Assembly: GCF_949987535.1 (NCBI RefSeq)
Contig: NC_080078.1
Coordinates: 29,904,942 to 29,968,941 of the forward strand
DNA: 64,000 nt
Direction: 5' to 3'
Origin: Balaenoptera acutorostrata
Lineage: Eukaryota; Chordata; Mammalia; Artiodactyla; Balaenopteridae
Each line of letters opens with the position of its first letter. Positions within the stretch are counted from its first letter, which is position 1. The notes beneath the pieces are model-generated. The model did not search any database. It was not told where the DNA came from and saw only the letters and a list, made by a program, of their open reading frames with translations. This document shows, in pieces, positions 46,401 to 58,300 of this stretch. The position numbers and the translations under genes were made by a program.

Positions 46401-47021
46401 TTCAAGAAACTCCCACTCCAGATTCTGCCATCTGTTCTGTGAGTACTATAAAACATTTCATTCTTCATGTCAGGCCCGGCGCCAAGAACTATCCCTTCCA
46501 ACAGAATTCATCAGAAAAATGTCCTAGGTCCAGTTTCTCCTTCCTCTTCACTAATGAGGGGAGAAGAGCTGGGCTGTTGCTGGGGGCCTGGGGCTAAACA
46601 CCTTCCTGGGAAGCAGGACCGAGGTCTCGGGCCCCACTTATGTGGCCAGGGTGGAAACTGATCACAAAGGGGAATTGTGTGTCCAGCCAAACTGGCAGCA
46701 GGTGTCACATGGACAGTAATGTTTTTATTCCTTGAGGATCTGGGCAGCCTGTGGGCCCAGGCATCAGTGGCTCTCCCATCTGTGTGGGCTCCTGTCTGGG
46801 ATGCATTCCTGCCCTCAGGAACCCTGTCCAGGTCAGATCTCTCTGTTGCACACTGTCCCAGCTCTTGGCCGGTCCCTTCAGGGCCCCAATCACGGTCAGC
46901 ATTTCTGGACTATCTATGACATCCACAGGGCCTGGGAGCTCCAAAGGGACAGATCTGTTTTGCTCACCCCTGAGTCCACAGCGAACAATGTCTAGCACGC
47001 AAAGGTGTACTGAAGACTTGT

Positions 47022-47236
47022 TGGCTCCATCCATCCATCCAGCCATCCATCCAACCATTGATCCACGCATCCATCCATCCATCGATCCATTGATCCACGC
47101 ATCCATCCATCCATCCATCCATCCATCCATCCATCCATCCATTCATCCACGCATCCATCCATCCATCCATCCATCCATTGATCCACGCATCCATCCATCC
47201 ATCCATGCATCCATGCATCCATCCATCCACCCAATG
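47022..47236. repeat. ATCC satellite with higher-order units
   Basis: About 210 bases of (ATCC)n. Variant units 'gatccacgc', 'catgc' and 'ttcatccacgc' recur, giving a blockwise structure. Frames on the minus strand read as repeated Trp-Met-Asp-Gly words, an artefact of the repeat. Confidence 0.97.
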
Positions 47237-47279
47237 CTTTCTAAGCAACACCTATATGCCTCTCAGTACACCTCCAGGA

Positions 47280-47905
47280 GCTGAGCATTTAGCAGTAAAC
47301 AAAACAGTGTCTGCCGTCTTGGAGCTTACAGTCCAATAATGGGATGGGACGGGATTGTGGGGGGGTGGTGGGCAGACAATGAAGAAACAGAAACTGTTGG
47401 GAGGGAATGAGTGCGACGAAGAGAGTTAAGCAGGGCAGGGGGCGTCTGGAGGGCTGGGAGTGGGGCACAGGATGGTCAGGGAAGACCCCTCGGAGATAGC
47501 GAGGTCTGAGGAATGAGACAGAGGACACAGCCGGGCAGGTACCTGGGACGACAGTGTTCTAAGCAGAAGCCAACCCAGTGCAGGTGCTGCAAGGCAGAGG
47601 CATGTGGCACAGTGGAGGCTCAGCTGAGGCCCCTGTGGCTGCCGTGGAACCGCCAGGGGACAGTGGGAAGAGGCAAGGTCAGTCTTAGGAGCAGCAGAGG
47701 GAGCAGACTGTGTGGGACCTCGGGAGCCACTGTGAGGAATTTGGCTTTCGTCCTGAGTAAAATGGGAGACAGTGACAGACTTAAGCAGAAGACACACATG
47801 ACCTGACTTACACCTGAAAAGGATCTCTCTAGCTACGGTGCTGAGAATACCAAATTGGCCATGGAGAGAAGCAGCACGACGGATTTTGAAGGCCAAGGTC
47901 AGGAG
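47280..47905 (-). mobile_element. L2 LINE, antisense
   Basis: 'agcagtaaacaaaacagtgt', 'cttggagcttacagtcc', 'aggatggtcagggaagaccc', 'gtgaggaatttggctttcgt', 'cagacttaagcagaagacac', 'tgacctgacttacacctgaa' and 'gatctctctagctacggtgc' follow the reverse complement of L2. It begins right after the ATCC satellite. Confidence 0.88.
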
Positions 47906-48335
47906 GCAGCAAATAACCTCCGTAAGGCCAAATCCCCAAATCAGGCAATGGGCCTGGTTTTATAAGTGAAGTGTGGCTGGAATGAGGCCCCGCCTGCTCA
48001 TTTGCATATTGTCCTGCGAGGCTGCAGGTGGAGCCTCGTTCTGACAGACATCACACGCCCCTTTAGGAAAAGTCAGTGAACCCCTGGCCTAGGATATGGG
48101 GTGCAGTGGTGAGAGGGGACTGGATTGGGGCTGCACTTCCCAGACAGCGCTTGGGGCTGGGTGAGCTCTGGCCCTGGAATGGACAAGTGGTTTGGTCTCC
48201 AGCTGCTCTACGTGAAGACATCTTTTCGGCTGCATCTTCCTTCCAGCTAAGTGTGGGTCATGGGATCCCGTGGGCAGCCCAGCCTGGGGCCGGCCCCTGG
48301 GGACGGCTATTTGTGGTCATCTAGTGGGCGGCCCT
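47906..48335. other. non-coding, nothing recognised
   Basis: Contains 'ctcatttgcatattgtcc' (an octamer-like word at about 47998). No other feature is supported. Confidence 0.4.
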
Positions 48336-48339
48336 TAGC

Positions 48340-48775
48340 CCCCCTGCTTGAAGCCCATCAGTGCTTCCCTGGGCCCTCTGATGAAGTCCAGGACGGTCGA
48401 CAGGCACGGGGGTCATGCCTGCGTGGGCTAATCTCCTGCCGCCTCCTGCCTGCATGGCTCAGGCTGCTTGCAGGACGCACATGCACACCATGGTTTTCAC
48501 AGCCTGGGTACTGCCGCCTGCCCAGGACGCCCCACATTTAACCTAGCCCATCTGTCAAGACCTCCCTCAGGAGCCCTCCTTGCCCTCCAGTTCTGGGAGG
48601 GCCGGCGCCCCTGTCCTGGGCTCCCACACCATCATGCATGACCAGACTATGTAGCAAGAGTGGGTAAGGTGTCGTCTTCCTCAGGACACTGTGAACTCCC
48701 TGAGGGCAGGGTCTGTCTAGAACCTTCCACTCCCCAGTCTTGGCAGAGCGTGGTGCAGGGCAGTGCTCATAAGGT
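48340..48775 (+). mobile_element. L2 LINE 3' region, degraded
   Basis: 'tgatgaagtccaggacggtc', 'caagacctccctcaggagcc', 'ctccttgccctccag', 'actgtgaactccctgagggc', 'agggtctgtctagaacc' fit L2 in plus orientation. Confidence 0.65.
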
Positions 48776-50030
48776 TTCCCGAAAGTGGGACAAGTTTGAA
48801 GAACTGTCCTCTCCTGAAACTGGGCCCAGGGTATCGAATACATCCTGCTCCTATACCAGACCCCGTGGTTCCCCCAAACTCGCTAAGCGGCAGCTGCTCT
48901 GATGGAGGAGAGCTCCTGACTGAGCACCCCGCAGCCTGCCAAGCTGTCAATCCATCTCTAGGCGACCACCGAGGCTGCTGGTCCATGGAGAAGGGACCTC
49001 GGTCATGCTGGGCCTTGTGTCGTGCAAGCCCATGGTAGGTGCTCGGTGAACATTTGAGGGTTAAAGGAATGACAATCAGGACACAGCATTTGACCCCAGT
49101 GGTCACCCAGAACCCTCTTGTAAAGGCACCTAAGAGGAATTCGCCTCCGATCGTGTTCTCAAGACTGGGTGGACATTTGAACAAGCCAGGGCGAGTCACC
49201 AAACACAGTGACCCTCGTCTCACTGTTTTACCTGGGCTGCACTGGGCATGGACACTGGGGCTTCTCAAATGCTCTCCAAGGCAATTCTAGAAACAAGTAG
49301 CCAGGGTGGAGGGCACAGAGGTAGGCTGGCTTGGGCCAGGGCCTCAGGCGGGAGAAGATCTTGCCTGGGCTGGGACTCCACGCTTCCACAAGGGCTATGC
49401 CTCTGCCCCGGGCACCGTGGGGGCAGTGCCTGTGCGCCTCTCCAGCTGAGCGTAGGGGTTCTAGTCGACTGACTTCCTGATCACCTAGCTGGCCACCCCA
49501 CGGAAGCTGCGGAGGTACAGGACCGTGGAAGGACAAGCCCACGTGCCTGGAGGACCAAGGAGCTGACCCGAAGGCTGTGCTGAGCTCAGGAGGCCCCATG
49601 ACCCCGGTGGCGGTGGGAGAATGAGGCCACTCTCTAGCCTGAGGCTGGGGGGCATGCCCTGGGAAGCTGGACAGTGCGCTCGGCCCCCTCGGCTTCTCGG
49701 GCACGGCACCGCTGTCCCTCGTTTGGATGCGGTTCCTGACGGAGATTCAGGGACGTGCTTACTCTGAGATGGATGAAGTGAGGTGGAGAGTCAACCAACT
49801 GAGTGGTCTGCTGAGAAAGTGCCACATGCTGGGGACAGGAGACACTTTCAAGGCACAGTTTTGAGCTTCCGGCTGTTTGCAGATTTGAGGTCAATAACTT
49901 AGAAGGAATTCTCCTCCAGTGGGCTTGTTAGTTATGGGGCTCTGAGCCTTCCGGCAGGCCCCTGAGCCATGTCAGTAATAACAAAGGATAGGGAAGAAGA
50001 GTAAAAACGAGAACATAGAAGGGCAGGCTA
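48776..50030. other. non-coding, nothing recognised
   Basis: GC-rich unique DNA. A possible L2 end scrap ('ggtaggtgctcggtgaacat') lies at 49034. Frames at 49228-49704 (minus) lack splice or domain support. Confidence 0.45.
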
Positions 50031-50034
50031 TGAG

Positions 50035-50230
50035 CTGGAGTCAGAGTCAGGCAGAGGTAGGATGGACACCCGTGCGGCTGACTCGCTGTGCAAATCCAGG
50101 TAAGTTACTTACCCACCCTGAGCCTCAGAAAACCTCAAATGCAAAATGAACACGTGCCCACCTCTCCCCAGGAGGTTCTGAAGGTGAGATAACGAATCCG
50201 TGAACATGCGTGGAACAGACCTTGAAGCAC
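50035..50230 (+). repeat. MIR SINE
   Basis: 'tgagctggagtcagagtcag', 'gtaagttacttacccaccct', 'gagcctcagaaaacctc', 'tctgaaggtgagataacgaa', 'tgcgtggaacagaccttg'. Confidence 0.8.
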
Positions 50231-50269
50231 AGAAGGTGGACCACTGATGGGGAGCCAGGGGAGCCTGCC

Positions 50270-50640
50270 CCCCTCACTCTGTGGCTCAGTCCCTTCCTGA
50301 CTCGGGGCCCCCGCACATGCTGTTCCTGCCTGGAACACCCTCTTAGCTCCCCATCCAGTATGTCCAATGAAACCTTCCACTGTCAACACGCACCACCTAC
50401 TCAGGGAAGGCTTCCCCGATCCCCATTAGAGAAGGCCAGGTTCCCCGTTATCAACCAGTTATTTACTGGTAGGATTCTATGAATGACGCCTACTATTCTT
50501 ATAAGATTGCAAGCTCCATGTGGCAGGGCCATACGTGTCTTGTTTGCTCATGGCTGTCACCTCAAACCCAAGCACAGCACCTGGCACACAGTGGGTGCTC
50601 GATAAATGTTTGTAGAACAAAGGAATGAATGAAAAGGTGA
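50270..50640 (+). mobile_element. L2 LINE 3' end
   Basis: 'gcacatgctgttcctgcctg', 'gaacaccctcttagc', 'aggcttccccgatccccatt', 'attgcaagctccatgtggca', 'cacctggcacacagtgggtg' and terminal 'ctcgataaatgtttgtagaa'. Confidence 0.93.
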
Positions 50641-51239
50641 ATTCCACTGCTTTCCCCAAAACCCACCCATCTTGGTGGCTTCACGAAGGCAAAGAGCTAA
50701 AGAAGTCCCCAGACTCACATCACTGCAGGGCTTGACTATATTCTGCCAGCCCCAGAACTTTCCAGAAGGTTTCTAAATGTATCCTTGACCAGCAGACCTT
50801 AAATTTCTGCTGCAGAGGCTTCTGCGCTTGGCTGGTGCACCAGCATTTTCCATTGCAGGTCAGCACCTTATTATATACCTTTTAAAGAGTGCTGGCTGAG
50901 AGCCAGCCCGGGCTACAAAAAGTAGGAGAAAAAAGCTGTTGATACATCACACCTATTGGGCAAATGTCAGTTGGCTTGAGGAGACCTAGACAACCACTTA
51001 GTGCTGCCAGCCAAGCACAAGCATCTCAGGCCTGATTTATCAGCAAGCTCTGACAGGTGTGCTCAGAAAACCCTTCTTGGCCCAGTAGTGAAAACTGGAG
51101 CTCAGGAACCACGTGTGAGGGGACATCACGTGTGAGTTGAGATCATGGTGTCTCAGCTTCCAACTGTGACTCCTGCAGGGTGAGGCCAAGAATTTCTTCA
51201 GGTCCCCAAGCCCTGAGCAGGATCCCTGGACACTGGACT
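50641..51239. other. non-coding, nothing recognised
   Basis: Unique DNA. No exon, RNA or repeat named. Confidence 0.45.
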
Positions 51240-51365
51240 GAGCAGACTGTGGGGTGAGGTGGCCTTGGAGTGACCGACACCACCATGTAGTCACCGTGTG
51301 ACTTAACCTCTGGGCCTCAGCCGCCTCACCTGTTAGGTGGGGGTGGTACAGGGCCTTCCCCCGCA
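51240..51365 (+). repeat. MIR SINE
   Basis: 'gtagtcaccgtgtgacttaa', 'cctctgggcctcagccgcct', 'cacctgttaggtgggggtgg'. Confidence 0.75.
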
Positions 51366-51514
51366 GGCTGCCATGACCCCTGAGTGTGGAGACACCTAGC
51401 CTGAGGCTAGCAACGTGGCGAGCCTCAAGAAACCCTCTTCAGTGCTGCCCGAGCCGCTGAGACATTTCAACCTCGGAACGGCTCAGGGGGGCAGAGGTCC
51501 AAGCACATTACTGC

Positions 51515-51640
51515 TTCTTGGAGATGTGAGCTGGCTGGTCACCTCGCCTCTCCGGCCTCAGTTTCTCCATCTCCCCCTCCTCGTAGTGTTACTGAGATCA
51601 CGAGTGGGAAATGCTCTGCCAACCCTGAGGTGCTAAGTGA
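51515..51640 (+). repeat. MIR SINE
   Basis: 'tggctggtcacctcgcctct', 'ccggcctcagtttctccatc', 'gtgttactgagatcacgagt'. Confidence 0.7.
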
Positions 51641-52338
51641 CGTGCGGGGAGAGCCCCAGCCTCAGGAGCAGATCTGTCACAACCTGGCAAGCTGTACCCA
51701 AACCCATCACCGACCATGCTAGCTAAGAGTGTACCCCTGCCCGCCTGGCTCCAGGTTCCTGGGTGGACCCCAACGGCCCCCGCACCGCTGTCTCCAATCC
51801 ACTCCCCACCCAGCAGCCACGCAAGCGCAGACAGACACCAAACAGGCGCAGCCCTCCCCGGAGCGCTCAGTATGAAATCCACACGCCCTCCCCAGGCCGG
51901 CCCCGTCCCACCTCGGCCACCTGCTCCCCTACCCACGCACCTTACTTCCTGCGTTCCAGCGCATGGGTCCTGTAGGCAACACCCCTGTGGTGAGACTGCC
52001 CCCATGATCTCTAGTACAACGGTCACCCCATTTCTGTGTGTGCTCCCCCACGTGGCCGTCGGCCGCAGGAGGTGCTGGAAGAGTGCACGCCGCCTACGGG
52101 GGCTCCTTCTCTGGTGGCTCTATCAGGGCAGCTGCCCAGAGGTGCCCTTGCCTGGCAGAGCCTGAGGGCACTGGGGAGATTACATGCAAGCTCCCTGTGG
52201 AGCGGCCTGGAGGAGCTGGGCCAGCTGCCCTGCGAGGGGAGGGGGGCGGGCTGCTTGAGCCCTCTGGCTCCCCCCCGCCCCTCAACAAGCAGTTGTTGAG
52301 ATACTGGGACAGCGTGAAGCACCCACAGGGCTGAGCTG
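51641..52338. other. GC-rich non-coding DNA
   Basis: Long frames on both strands (51598-52026 minus, 51716-52165 plus) are products of composition. No exon signal. Confidence 0.45.
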
Positions 52339-52339
52339 C

Positions 52340-52495
52340 CCCAGCAAGGCAGGTCCTATCATCAGCCCCATTTGACAGAAGAGGAGACTGAGGCTCAGGG
52401 GCCTTACGGAACTTCCTGACATCACACAGCTGTTGATGGGCAGGTACCGAGTTAAACCCAGATGGGCCGACTCCAGGACGTGTGCCCCTGACTTC
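52340..52495 (-). repeat. MIR SINE
   Basis: 'tatcatcagccccatttgac', 'agaagaggagactgaggctc', 'acatcacacagctgttgatg', 'gagttaaacccagatggg'. Confidence 0.92.
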
Positions 52496-53180
52496 CTTGT
52501 GGCAAGGGCTCCCTGGCAGGGACGTGGCAGGTTTGAACAGCATGGTGGCACACACTGGTGCCCAAATGCTGGTATCCTTTAAGTGGCTTGAGGCCAGCAG
52601 CTTCCTGTGGGTGTCCCAGCTGGTATGGAGGGCCCCTCGGCTGACCCAGTGGGGCCAGGAGTCAGTACAGGGTGGTTTCTGCATTTGCTGTCTGCTCAGG
52701 GTGGAGTGAAGAGATCAGAGAGGGGACGATGAGCGGGCCGCAGCCTCCCCCAGGCCTGGGCACTATTACAGGGCACTAGGATGCTGCTCTGAGCGGGTGG
52801 ACATCTCCCTTGGGCATCGGGCAGGAAATCTGGCACACACACACAAAGCATTTATCCAAAACACCCGAGGTTTTATAAATGTCAACTATTTCAGAACATT
52901 CTCCAGTTTACTAAGAGTGGGGGGGGCGGGGGGCGGTTTAGGGGAGGCTCATTCCATCACATTGACAGGGACCTGCTCGATTCAAGAAGCTGGAGGGTGC
53001 ATGGGACCCAGCACCTGAGGCCCAACCGTAGCTGATGAAGTCAACACACTCAGAAAGCCACAACAAAGCGCAGCTTTACCCCAGAAGCACCACAGAGGCT
53101 TCAAGTCAACTTAGCAGGAAAGGAAAGAACACCGAGCACGAGATAATCTCTTTCTCAGGAAGCAGGCAGAAGCATTATAA
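52496..53180. other. non-coding, nothing recognised
   Basis: Contains a G-rich run at 52918-52937 ('gtggggggggcggggggcgg'), a possible G-quadruplex on the plus strand. No other feature. Confidence 0.5.
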
Positions 53181-53184
53181 AGAG

Positions 53185-53385
53185 CAGGCGTCGGAAACCA
53201 GGCTCAGTCTCTCTGGGACACGGGGCAAGGGACTCTGCTTTTGACTTCTGCTTGCCCATCTGCAAAAGTGGGATTAGTCATAGGACAGTTTTCACATATT
53301 TACCTCCTGATTTTCTGTAAAGCAACTGGCCTAGTGCCTAGCACACAGCTGGCATTCAATAAAAGGGACTTTTTTCCTGGGGCCT
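53185..53385 (+). repeat. MIR SINE
   Basis: Diverged plus MIR: 'tgcccatctgcaaaagtggg', 'attagtcataggacag', 'ctggcctagtgcctagcaca', 'cagctggcattcaataaaag'. Confidence 0.8.
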
Positions 53386-54335
53386 TAAAAAAAAACCTGT
53401 GACGCTAGAAGTACGTACCACATACACCACGCACCTGAATTTTTATAAACTCACAAATATTTTGGGGGGAGTCACTGCAAAGCACAGTCTGAGCTTAGTA
53501 TTTCACACAGTTAAAGTGTCTACTCTCAAATCATGTTGAAGGATGCAGCTTTCAAGGACCTGAGTTCACAGCAGGCAGAGACAGGGACAGAGTAAAACAA
53601 TTCATCAGCCCCAATTTGATGGGCTTTGGAATGTTTTTGTGATTACTCTGGGGCTTAAAGGAAGTAGGCTGGTTAAGTGTGAAAGATGTCACAAAACAGC
53701 CATTCCCGTTATGCTGGGATAATATTGACTTCTGGCCCTTTGGGGATTTGAGATGTTAAAAAAAAAAAAAACTCTGTGTGTGTGTTTTCGGAGAAAAGCG
53801 CACTTATACAAAATGCCATGGCTGGACAGCCACAAATAAAGGAAGCTGTATTTCAGTCATGGGATGCTGGCTACAGACAGAGAAGCATCCCAGAGAGCTG
53901 GACCCTCAGCAGGGGTGCCAGGAGGTAGGGGCAGACCCCACTGGTGGCTCTGTCCTGCCACCACACTCTGTCTGCGACAACAAGCCATGGGTGCGCTGGC
54001 CCTTGGAGACCCCTGCCAGCCCCTGGGAACTTTTCCAATCATCACAGCTCCTGAAGGCCTTCTGGATAGAAAACATCCACAAGTAATGAGGATTTTCCTG
54101 GGTCAGAAGTTGGGCCATCAAAATGCCCTTGTTAAATACACAGAGAACATTCCGAGAGAAACTGAGGCTCCTTGATATTTTGCCTGAAACTAGCCCTGTG
54201 GCCCTCCACCCACCCACTTCACTGGTCACCAAATCCTGTTAGTTCCACGGCCTACATATTTCTGGACTCGCTTCATGTTTCTTACCCCAGGGAAATCCTT
54301 GTGCAAGGGGCCAGGGAGGCGATCCTATTTGCTAA
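53386..54335. other. non-coding, nothing recognised
   Basis: AT-rich then GC-rich unique DNA with an A run at 53758-53771. No exon or repeat named. Confidence 0.45.
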
Positions 54336-54339
54336 AGAC

Positions 54340-54625
54340 AAAAAATTGGCCACAACCTGAACATCCATCAATGGGAGACTGGCTAAATAAACAACAGTTT
54401 GCCCACATGACAGACTGCTCCGCAGCAGTCAAAAATGAATGAGGGCACTCTTATGAACTCACATAAAACAAATGCAAGACATACTGCTGAGTGAAAATAG
54501 CATTCATTTAGGTTAAAAAAAAAAAAGACAATATAATACTACAGTACAAGTATAGTATGTAAATGCCCTGAAAAGGTATCGAAGGATATATACCAAGCTG
54601 AGGAAGAGGGTACCTCTGTGGAGAC
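54340..54625 (+). mobile_element. L1M LINE fragment
   Basis: 'aattggccacaacctgaaca', 'tccatcaatgggagactggc', 'taaataaacaacagtttgcc', 'actgctgagtgaaaatagca', A run at 54516-54527. No intact ORF. Confidence 0.85.
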
Positions 54626-54734
54626 CTGTTCTCATCCATAAGATGGGCACAGCCTCAAACTGCACCGGTGGTGAGCGCCAAGGGAGGGTGCTTCGCTCCT
54701 TTCTGGCACCCCCGTCTTCCCCTGCCCTTCCAAC

Positions 54735-55135
54735 TCCAGTCAATCAAAACCCAAGCCTCCCGACTCATCACTCCTCTTCCTTAGTCCCTTCCCTGTTGCT
54801 TCCAGGATAAAAGTACAACCCTTCAGCAGGGCGGGAAGCCCTTCACCATCTGACCCCACCTAGCTTTCCAGGTTGTGTCTAATCACATCTCATGGCCGTG
54901 ACATCAAATGTTACCTGCTCCCTCAAGCCTTCGCATGTGTTATCCCCACCATGCCCGCCTCTCTGCTCTGCACGACCTGTTTATAAGTCCTTCTCCCTGA
55001 TCTGGTCCTCTTTATATGTAGCTCTGTACAGCATTTATTTACTTCACGAGAGACCTCAGAAAGATCCTCCCTTTCCCGACCCTAGTTAGAGTATGCATCA
55101 TGTAACTTCCTTGGAATTTTTAAAGTCCTTAAAAA
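54735..55135 (+). mobile_element. L2 LINE 3' region
   Basis: 'ccaggataaaagtacaaccc', 'gaagcccttcaccatctgac', 'cccacctagctttccagg', 'tgttacctgctccctcaagc' and 'agctctgtacagcatttatt'. Confidence 0.8.
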
Positions 55136-55465
55136 AAAAATGCCAGTTCTTCCCTCACCTGCCCCCCGCCCCCAATTCCTTCTCTCCTGGTGGTCTCCTA
55201 CCCTGGCCCCTAGGAGCTGCCATGCTTTGAGGGGGCCGTCTAGGGCACAGAGGAGAGGACATGTGGAAGACCCAATGACTTAGGCCTCTGTGAACCTGTG
55301 AGTGCTATATTTGTGTCCCGTCCCCACCTTCTGTTTTGGCTCTTCTCCCGCTTTGCAGGTCCTCGTGAATTAACAACTCTCCTTCCAGCTGTCTGTACAC
55401 TAAGCAATGCCGCTTACTTGGCATCTCATCCTCTTAGATCTCAAGGTGGGCACTATGACTGATTC
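55136..55465. other. non-coding, nothing recognised
   Basis: C-rich then mixed unique DNA. Nothing named. Confidence 0.45.
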
Positions 55466-55469
55466 TTGG

Positions 55470-55566
55470 GAAGTGGTAAAGTGGTTCTCAAACCCTGTTC
55501 CAGGGGGAACCCTGGGGTTCCTTGAGCAAGTCGGGAGATATTTTAAGGCAAAAAAAAAAAAAAAAA
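55470..55566 (+). mobile_element. hAT-type DNA transposon scrap plus A run
   Basis: 'aagtggttctcaaaccctgt' carries the hAT/Charlie terminal inverted repeat type. It is followed by 'ggaaccctggggttccttga' and a 17-base A run near 55550-55566. Confidence 0.55.
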
Positions 55567-55984
55567 GGTCAAATCTAATCAAAGGGGTCTTTTTCCAATT
55601 CAGAGATAAAATTAAGGGCTAGAATTTTCTCAGTTTCTGAGTTTTATCCCACAAACGAGCCTTCGATCCTTAGCATTTGTAATCACTTGTCTGCTAATGA
55701 TAACTTGCAGTTAATAAAACAAATGACTCAGCAGCAAAAAAGAAACATCAATAGGAAAAGGCTTGGAAAGTTTCTTCAAATAACTTTATGGACTGTCCCT
55801 TTAGACGCAGAGACTTGCATCCACAGAATACAGTCACGTTCTCTGCTGGTTTCTGTGCTCTTGGAACGGGAGACAACGATAGTTCCCAGGGTTCCTGAAG
55901 CACACCTGATCCTCAGGTGTTCTGCCACTGGATAATCTTCAGGACTGAAGACACAGGGGTTCGTGGAGTGGGAAGCCGACGGGC

Positions 55985-56245
55985 CAGGTGCTCCCCTTCT
56001 CTGAGCTCCGGTTTCCCAGTCAGCACACTGAGGAAAGGCGCCAGCCCCCCAGGGCTGTTGCGAGGCTCAGTGGGAACTGCCCGGCTCAGGCAGGCGTGGA
56101 GTCAATGATGGCAGCCAGTGTCAGGGGTGCACGGGTATGTGCTGGGCCCGGGGCTGCAGGGGACATGTCTCTTTTCGTCTCTGGCCCTGGCTCTGCCTCT
56201 AGAGCTGTGGGACCTCAGGCAAACCATGTGACCAGAATTCTCATG
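55985..56245 (+). repeat. degraded MIR pieces
   Basis: 'ccttctctgagctccggttt' with 'gggctgttgcgaggctcagt' (55995-56075), then 'ctggctctgcctctagagct' with 'gtgggacctcaggcaaacca' (56188-56228). Order suggests two overlapping or rearranged MIRs. Confidence 0.55.
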
Positions 56246-56484
56246 GCCCTTCTGCAGGGGAAAGGAAATTCTGCCCTGGTGTTTTATCAGCACCTGATAA
56301 AAGCCTTTCTGAAATGAGCAAATCTGTACAACTGCGGGGTGTTTTTTTTTTTTTTTTTTGTTATTTACAGCAGGAGGGGCCCCTGGATTATTAAGTTTGT
56401 GCAAACTGATTTAACGTGTAGAAAGGGAACTTATCATTTGGGGTCCCAAGGGTCAGCCTTGACTAATAACAACGACCATAAAAA

Positions 56485-56840
56485 ATACTGAGATAACCTT
56501 TACTGCACGCTGCACAAGGGGAGGCAATTGTTCCAGGCACTTATGTGAATTAACTCATTTTATGCTCACAGGACCTTAATGAGCTAGGTGACATTTCCAT
56601 CCTCACTTTTATTTCCTTTTTAATTGTGGTAAAATACACATAACATAAAATGTACCACCTTAACTATTATTTAGCGCACAGTTCAGTCGTGTTAAGTACA
56701 TTCACACTGCTAAGAATCATCCCCATTTTTTATATGAATAAACAGGCCCAGAGGGGTGACTAACTGGCCCAAGGCCACGTAACGAGGATGAGGTGGAGCC
56801 AGGACTTGAACCTGACTGTCTGCTCCAGGGCTGTGCTAAG
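56485..56840 (-). repeat. MIR SINE split by an L1 fragment
   Basis: Left part 56485-56612 ('ttccaggcacttatgtgaat', 'taactcattttatgctcaca') and right part 56722-56840 ('tgaataaacaggcccagagg', 'aactggcccaaggccacgta', 'gagccaggacttgaacctga') are consecutive segments of one reverse MIR. Confidence 0.88.
56613..56721 (-). mobile_element. L1-derived fragment inside the MIR
   Basis: 'ttttaattgtggtaaaatac', 'acataacataaaatgtacca', 'gcacagttcagtcgtgttaa', 'tacattcacactgctaagaa' match an L1 3' region in reverse. It interrupts the MIR and is therefore younger. Confidence 0.8.
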
Positions 56841-58170
56841 CCACCTCCTCCGCTGACTCTCACCTGGGCAAGCACTGCTGCTGAGAAAAGAAACCCCACA
56901 AAGGATGAACAGAAAGAACAACGGGGCAGGACACCAGACAGTCTATCCTTTCTATCTTTTCTTGGTACTTTTCCATCTTTCCAATTGTTCTGCAATTAAC
57001 GTACTTCACTTATACTAAGAAGTCCGCAGTCGAGAAGTGACAGGCGCTGCGTTCTGGGGGCGGGGACAGGCATGCACACGAGTAGCTGTGCCGCTTGCTC
57101 TGGAACACACCTGCCTGTCCTGTGCTGCCAGCGAGGCTGCCCCGTGTGGGCCTGCCCGAGCCCACAGAACAATCCAAGGTGTAGCCAAGGTCAAATGGCA
57201 GCATGAAGCTGGGGTTTTGGTCTCTTCCCACACCCCACTGCCTGGGCTCCCAAGCTTTTCTCTGCCGGCAACCCACTCCCTGATGCACCGTCATTGCCAG
57301 AAGGCTCCAGGGCACTCAGCTGCTTCAGCGTCAGAAGTGGGTAATGACCTCGACAAGTGAAGCAACACTCAATTCTTCGGAACTCTTTTCTCCTCCCAGC
57401 CACCGCGTCCCCGTAAAAGCCTGTCTGGAGCACGATGGCTGGCTCTGCCTACTGAGCGCTCATTTCACAAGAGGGCTCCTCAGACAAGTGCTGGTGTGTC
57501 TACTGGGAAAGTGTCTTTGGGGGGGGGGTGCACGTTTCAGGGGGAAACACTGTGGGCCCTGGTTTGGGAACGTGGTTCCTGCCGAGGCCTGCGTGCTCCC
57601 AGCCTGACAGTATCCTCAGGCTCTCTCTTCACGGCTGCCCTGGGGACTCCGAGACGCAGCCTGGAAAGCAGGAACCCCATGGACTCAGCTCAGCCACTTG
57701 AAGGCTGATCTCTTAGACACAATTGCCAGACAGCTTTGAGAGAAGTACAAATCCTGCTACTTTTGCTCAGGCAGGATTCTGAAATCTCGTTTCTGCTTTT
57801 TGTTCGTGAAAGACCAGGAACAAATTTGTACGAGGATGGCCTTCGAGTGACCCTGACCCCTAGCCTGGTTCGGAAGCGGCGGCTCTGGGAGAAGAGTGTC
57901 TTTCTGCATCACAGCTTTGCAGGTTTGTCCCTGATCCAGTGGAGGCGGGCTTGGAGCGGGAGGACTCGGGAGCAGGTGTGTCACACAGAAGACACGGATG
58001 CAGAGTGCTCTGCCTGGGCCAGGGCCACCCAAGAGTCCCCTCTCTCCTCAGGTTCTGTCCTACCAACCTCTCACGTGGCAGAGCCGTCAGGTGGAGCTGC
58101 TCAGCCATCACCAAGCCAGCCTTGAAGCAAATGGTCTTCAGAGGCAGGAAGTGGAGGTAGGGATCTCGGC
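56841..58170. other. non-coding, nothing recognised
   Basis: About 1.3 kb of unique DNA with a G run at 57518-57526. Frames on both strands lack any domain or splice support. Confidence 0.45.
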
Positions 58171-58174
58171 CACC

Positions 58175-58300
58175 CGTGGGAGCTCTGTGGGCTTGGTCTG
58201 AGCCTCAGTTTCCTACCTGTAGAGCAGAGCAAGTGATACTCGCTTCCAGAGCTGTGCGGAGGATAGAATTAATGTATACAAAGTGCCCGGCACAGTTAAT
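58175..58300 (+). repeat. MIR SINE
   Basis: 'tctgagcctcagtttcctac', 'gtgatactcgcttccagagc', 'tgtgcggaggatagaattaa', 'tacaaagtgcccggcacag'. Confidence 0.88.

Noticed and set aside
47024..47236. CRISPR-like regular array
   Set aside because: Simple 4-base satellite with no spacers, in a mammalian genome.
46705..47284. Frames with repeated Trp-Met-Asp-Gly or Ile-His-Pro-Ser words
   Set aside because: Pure translations of the ATCC satellite.
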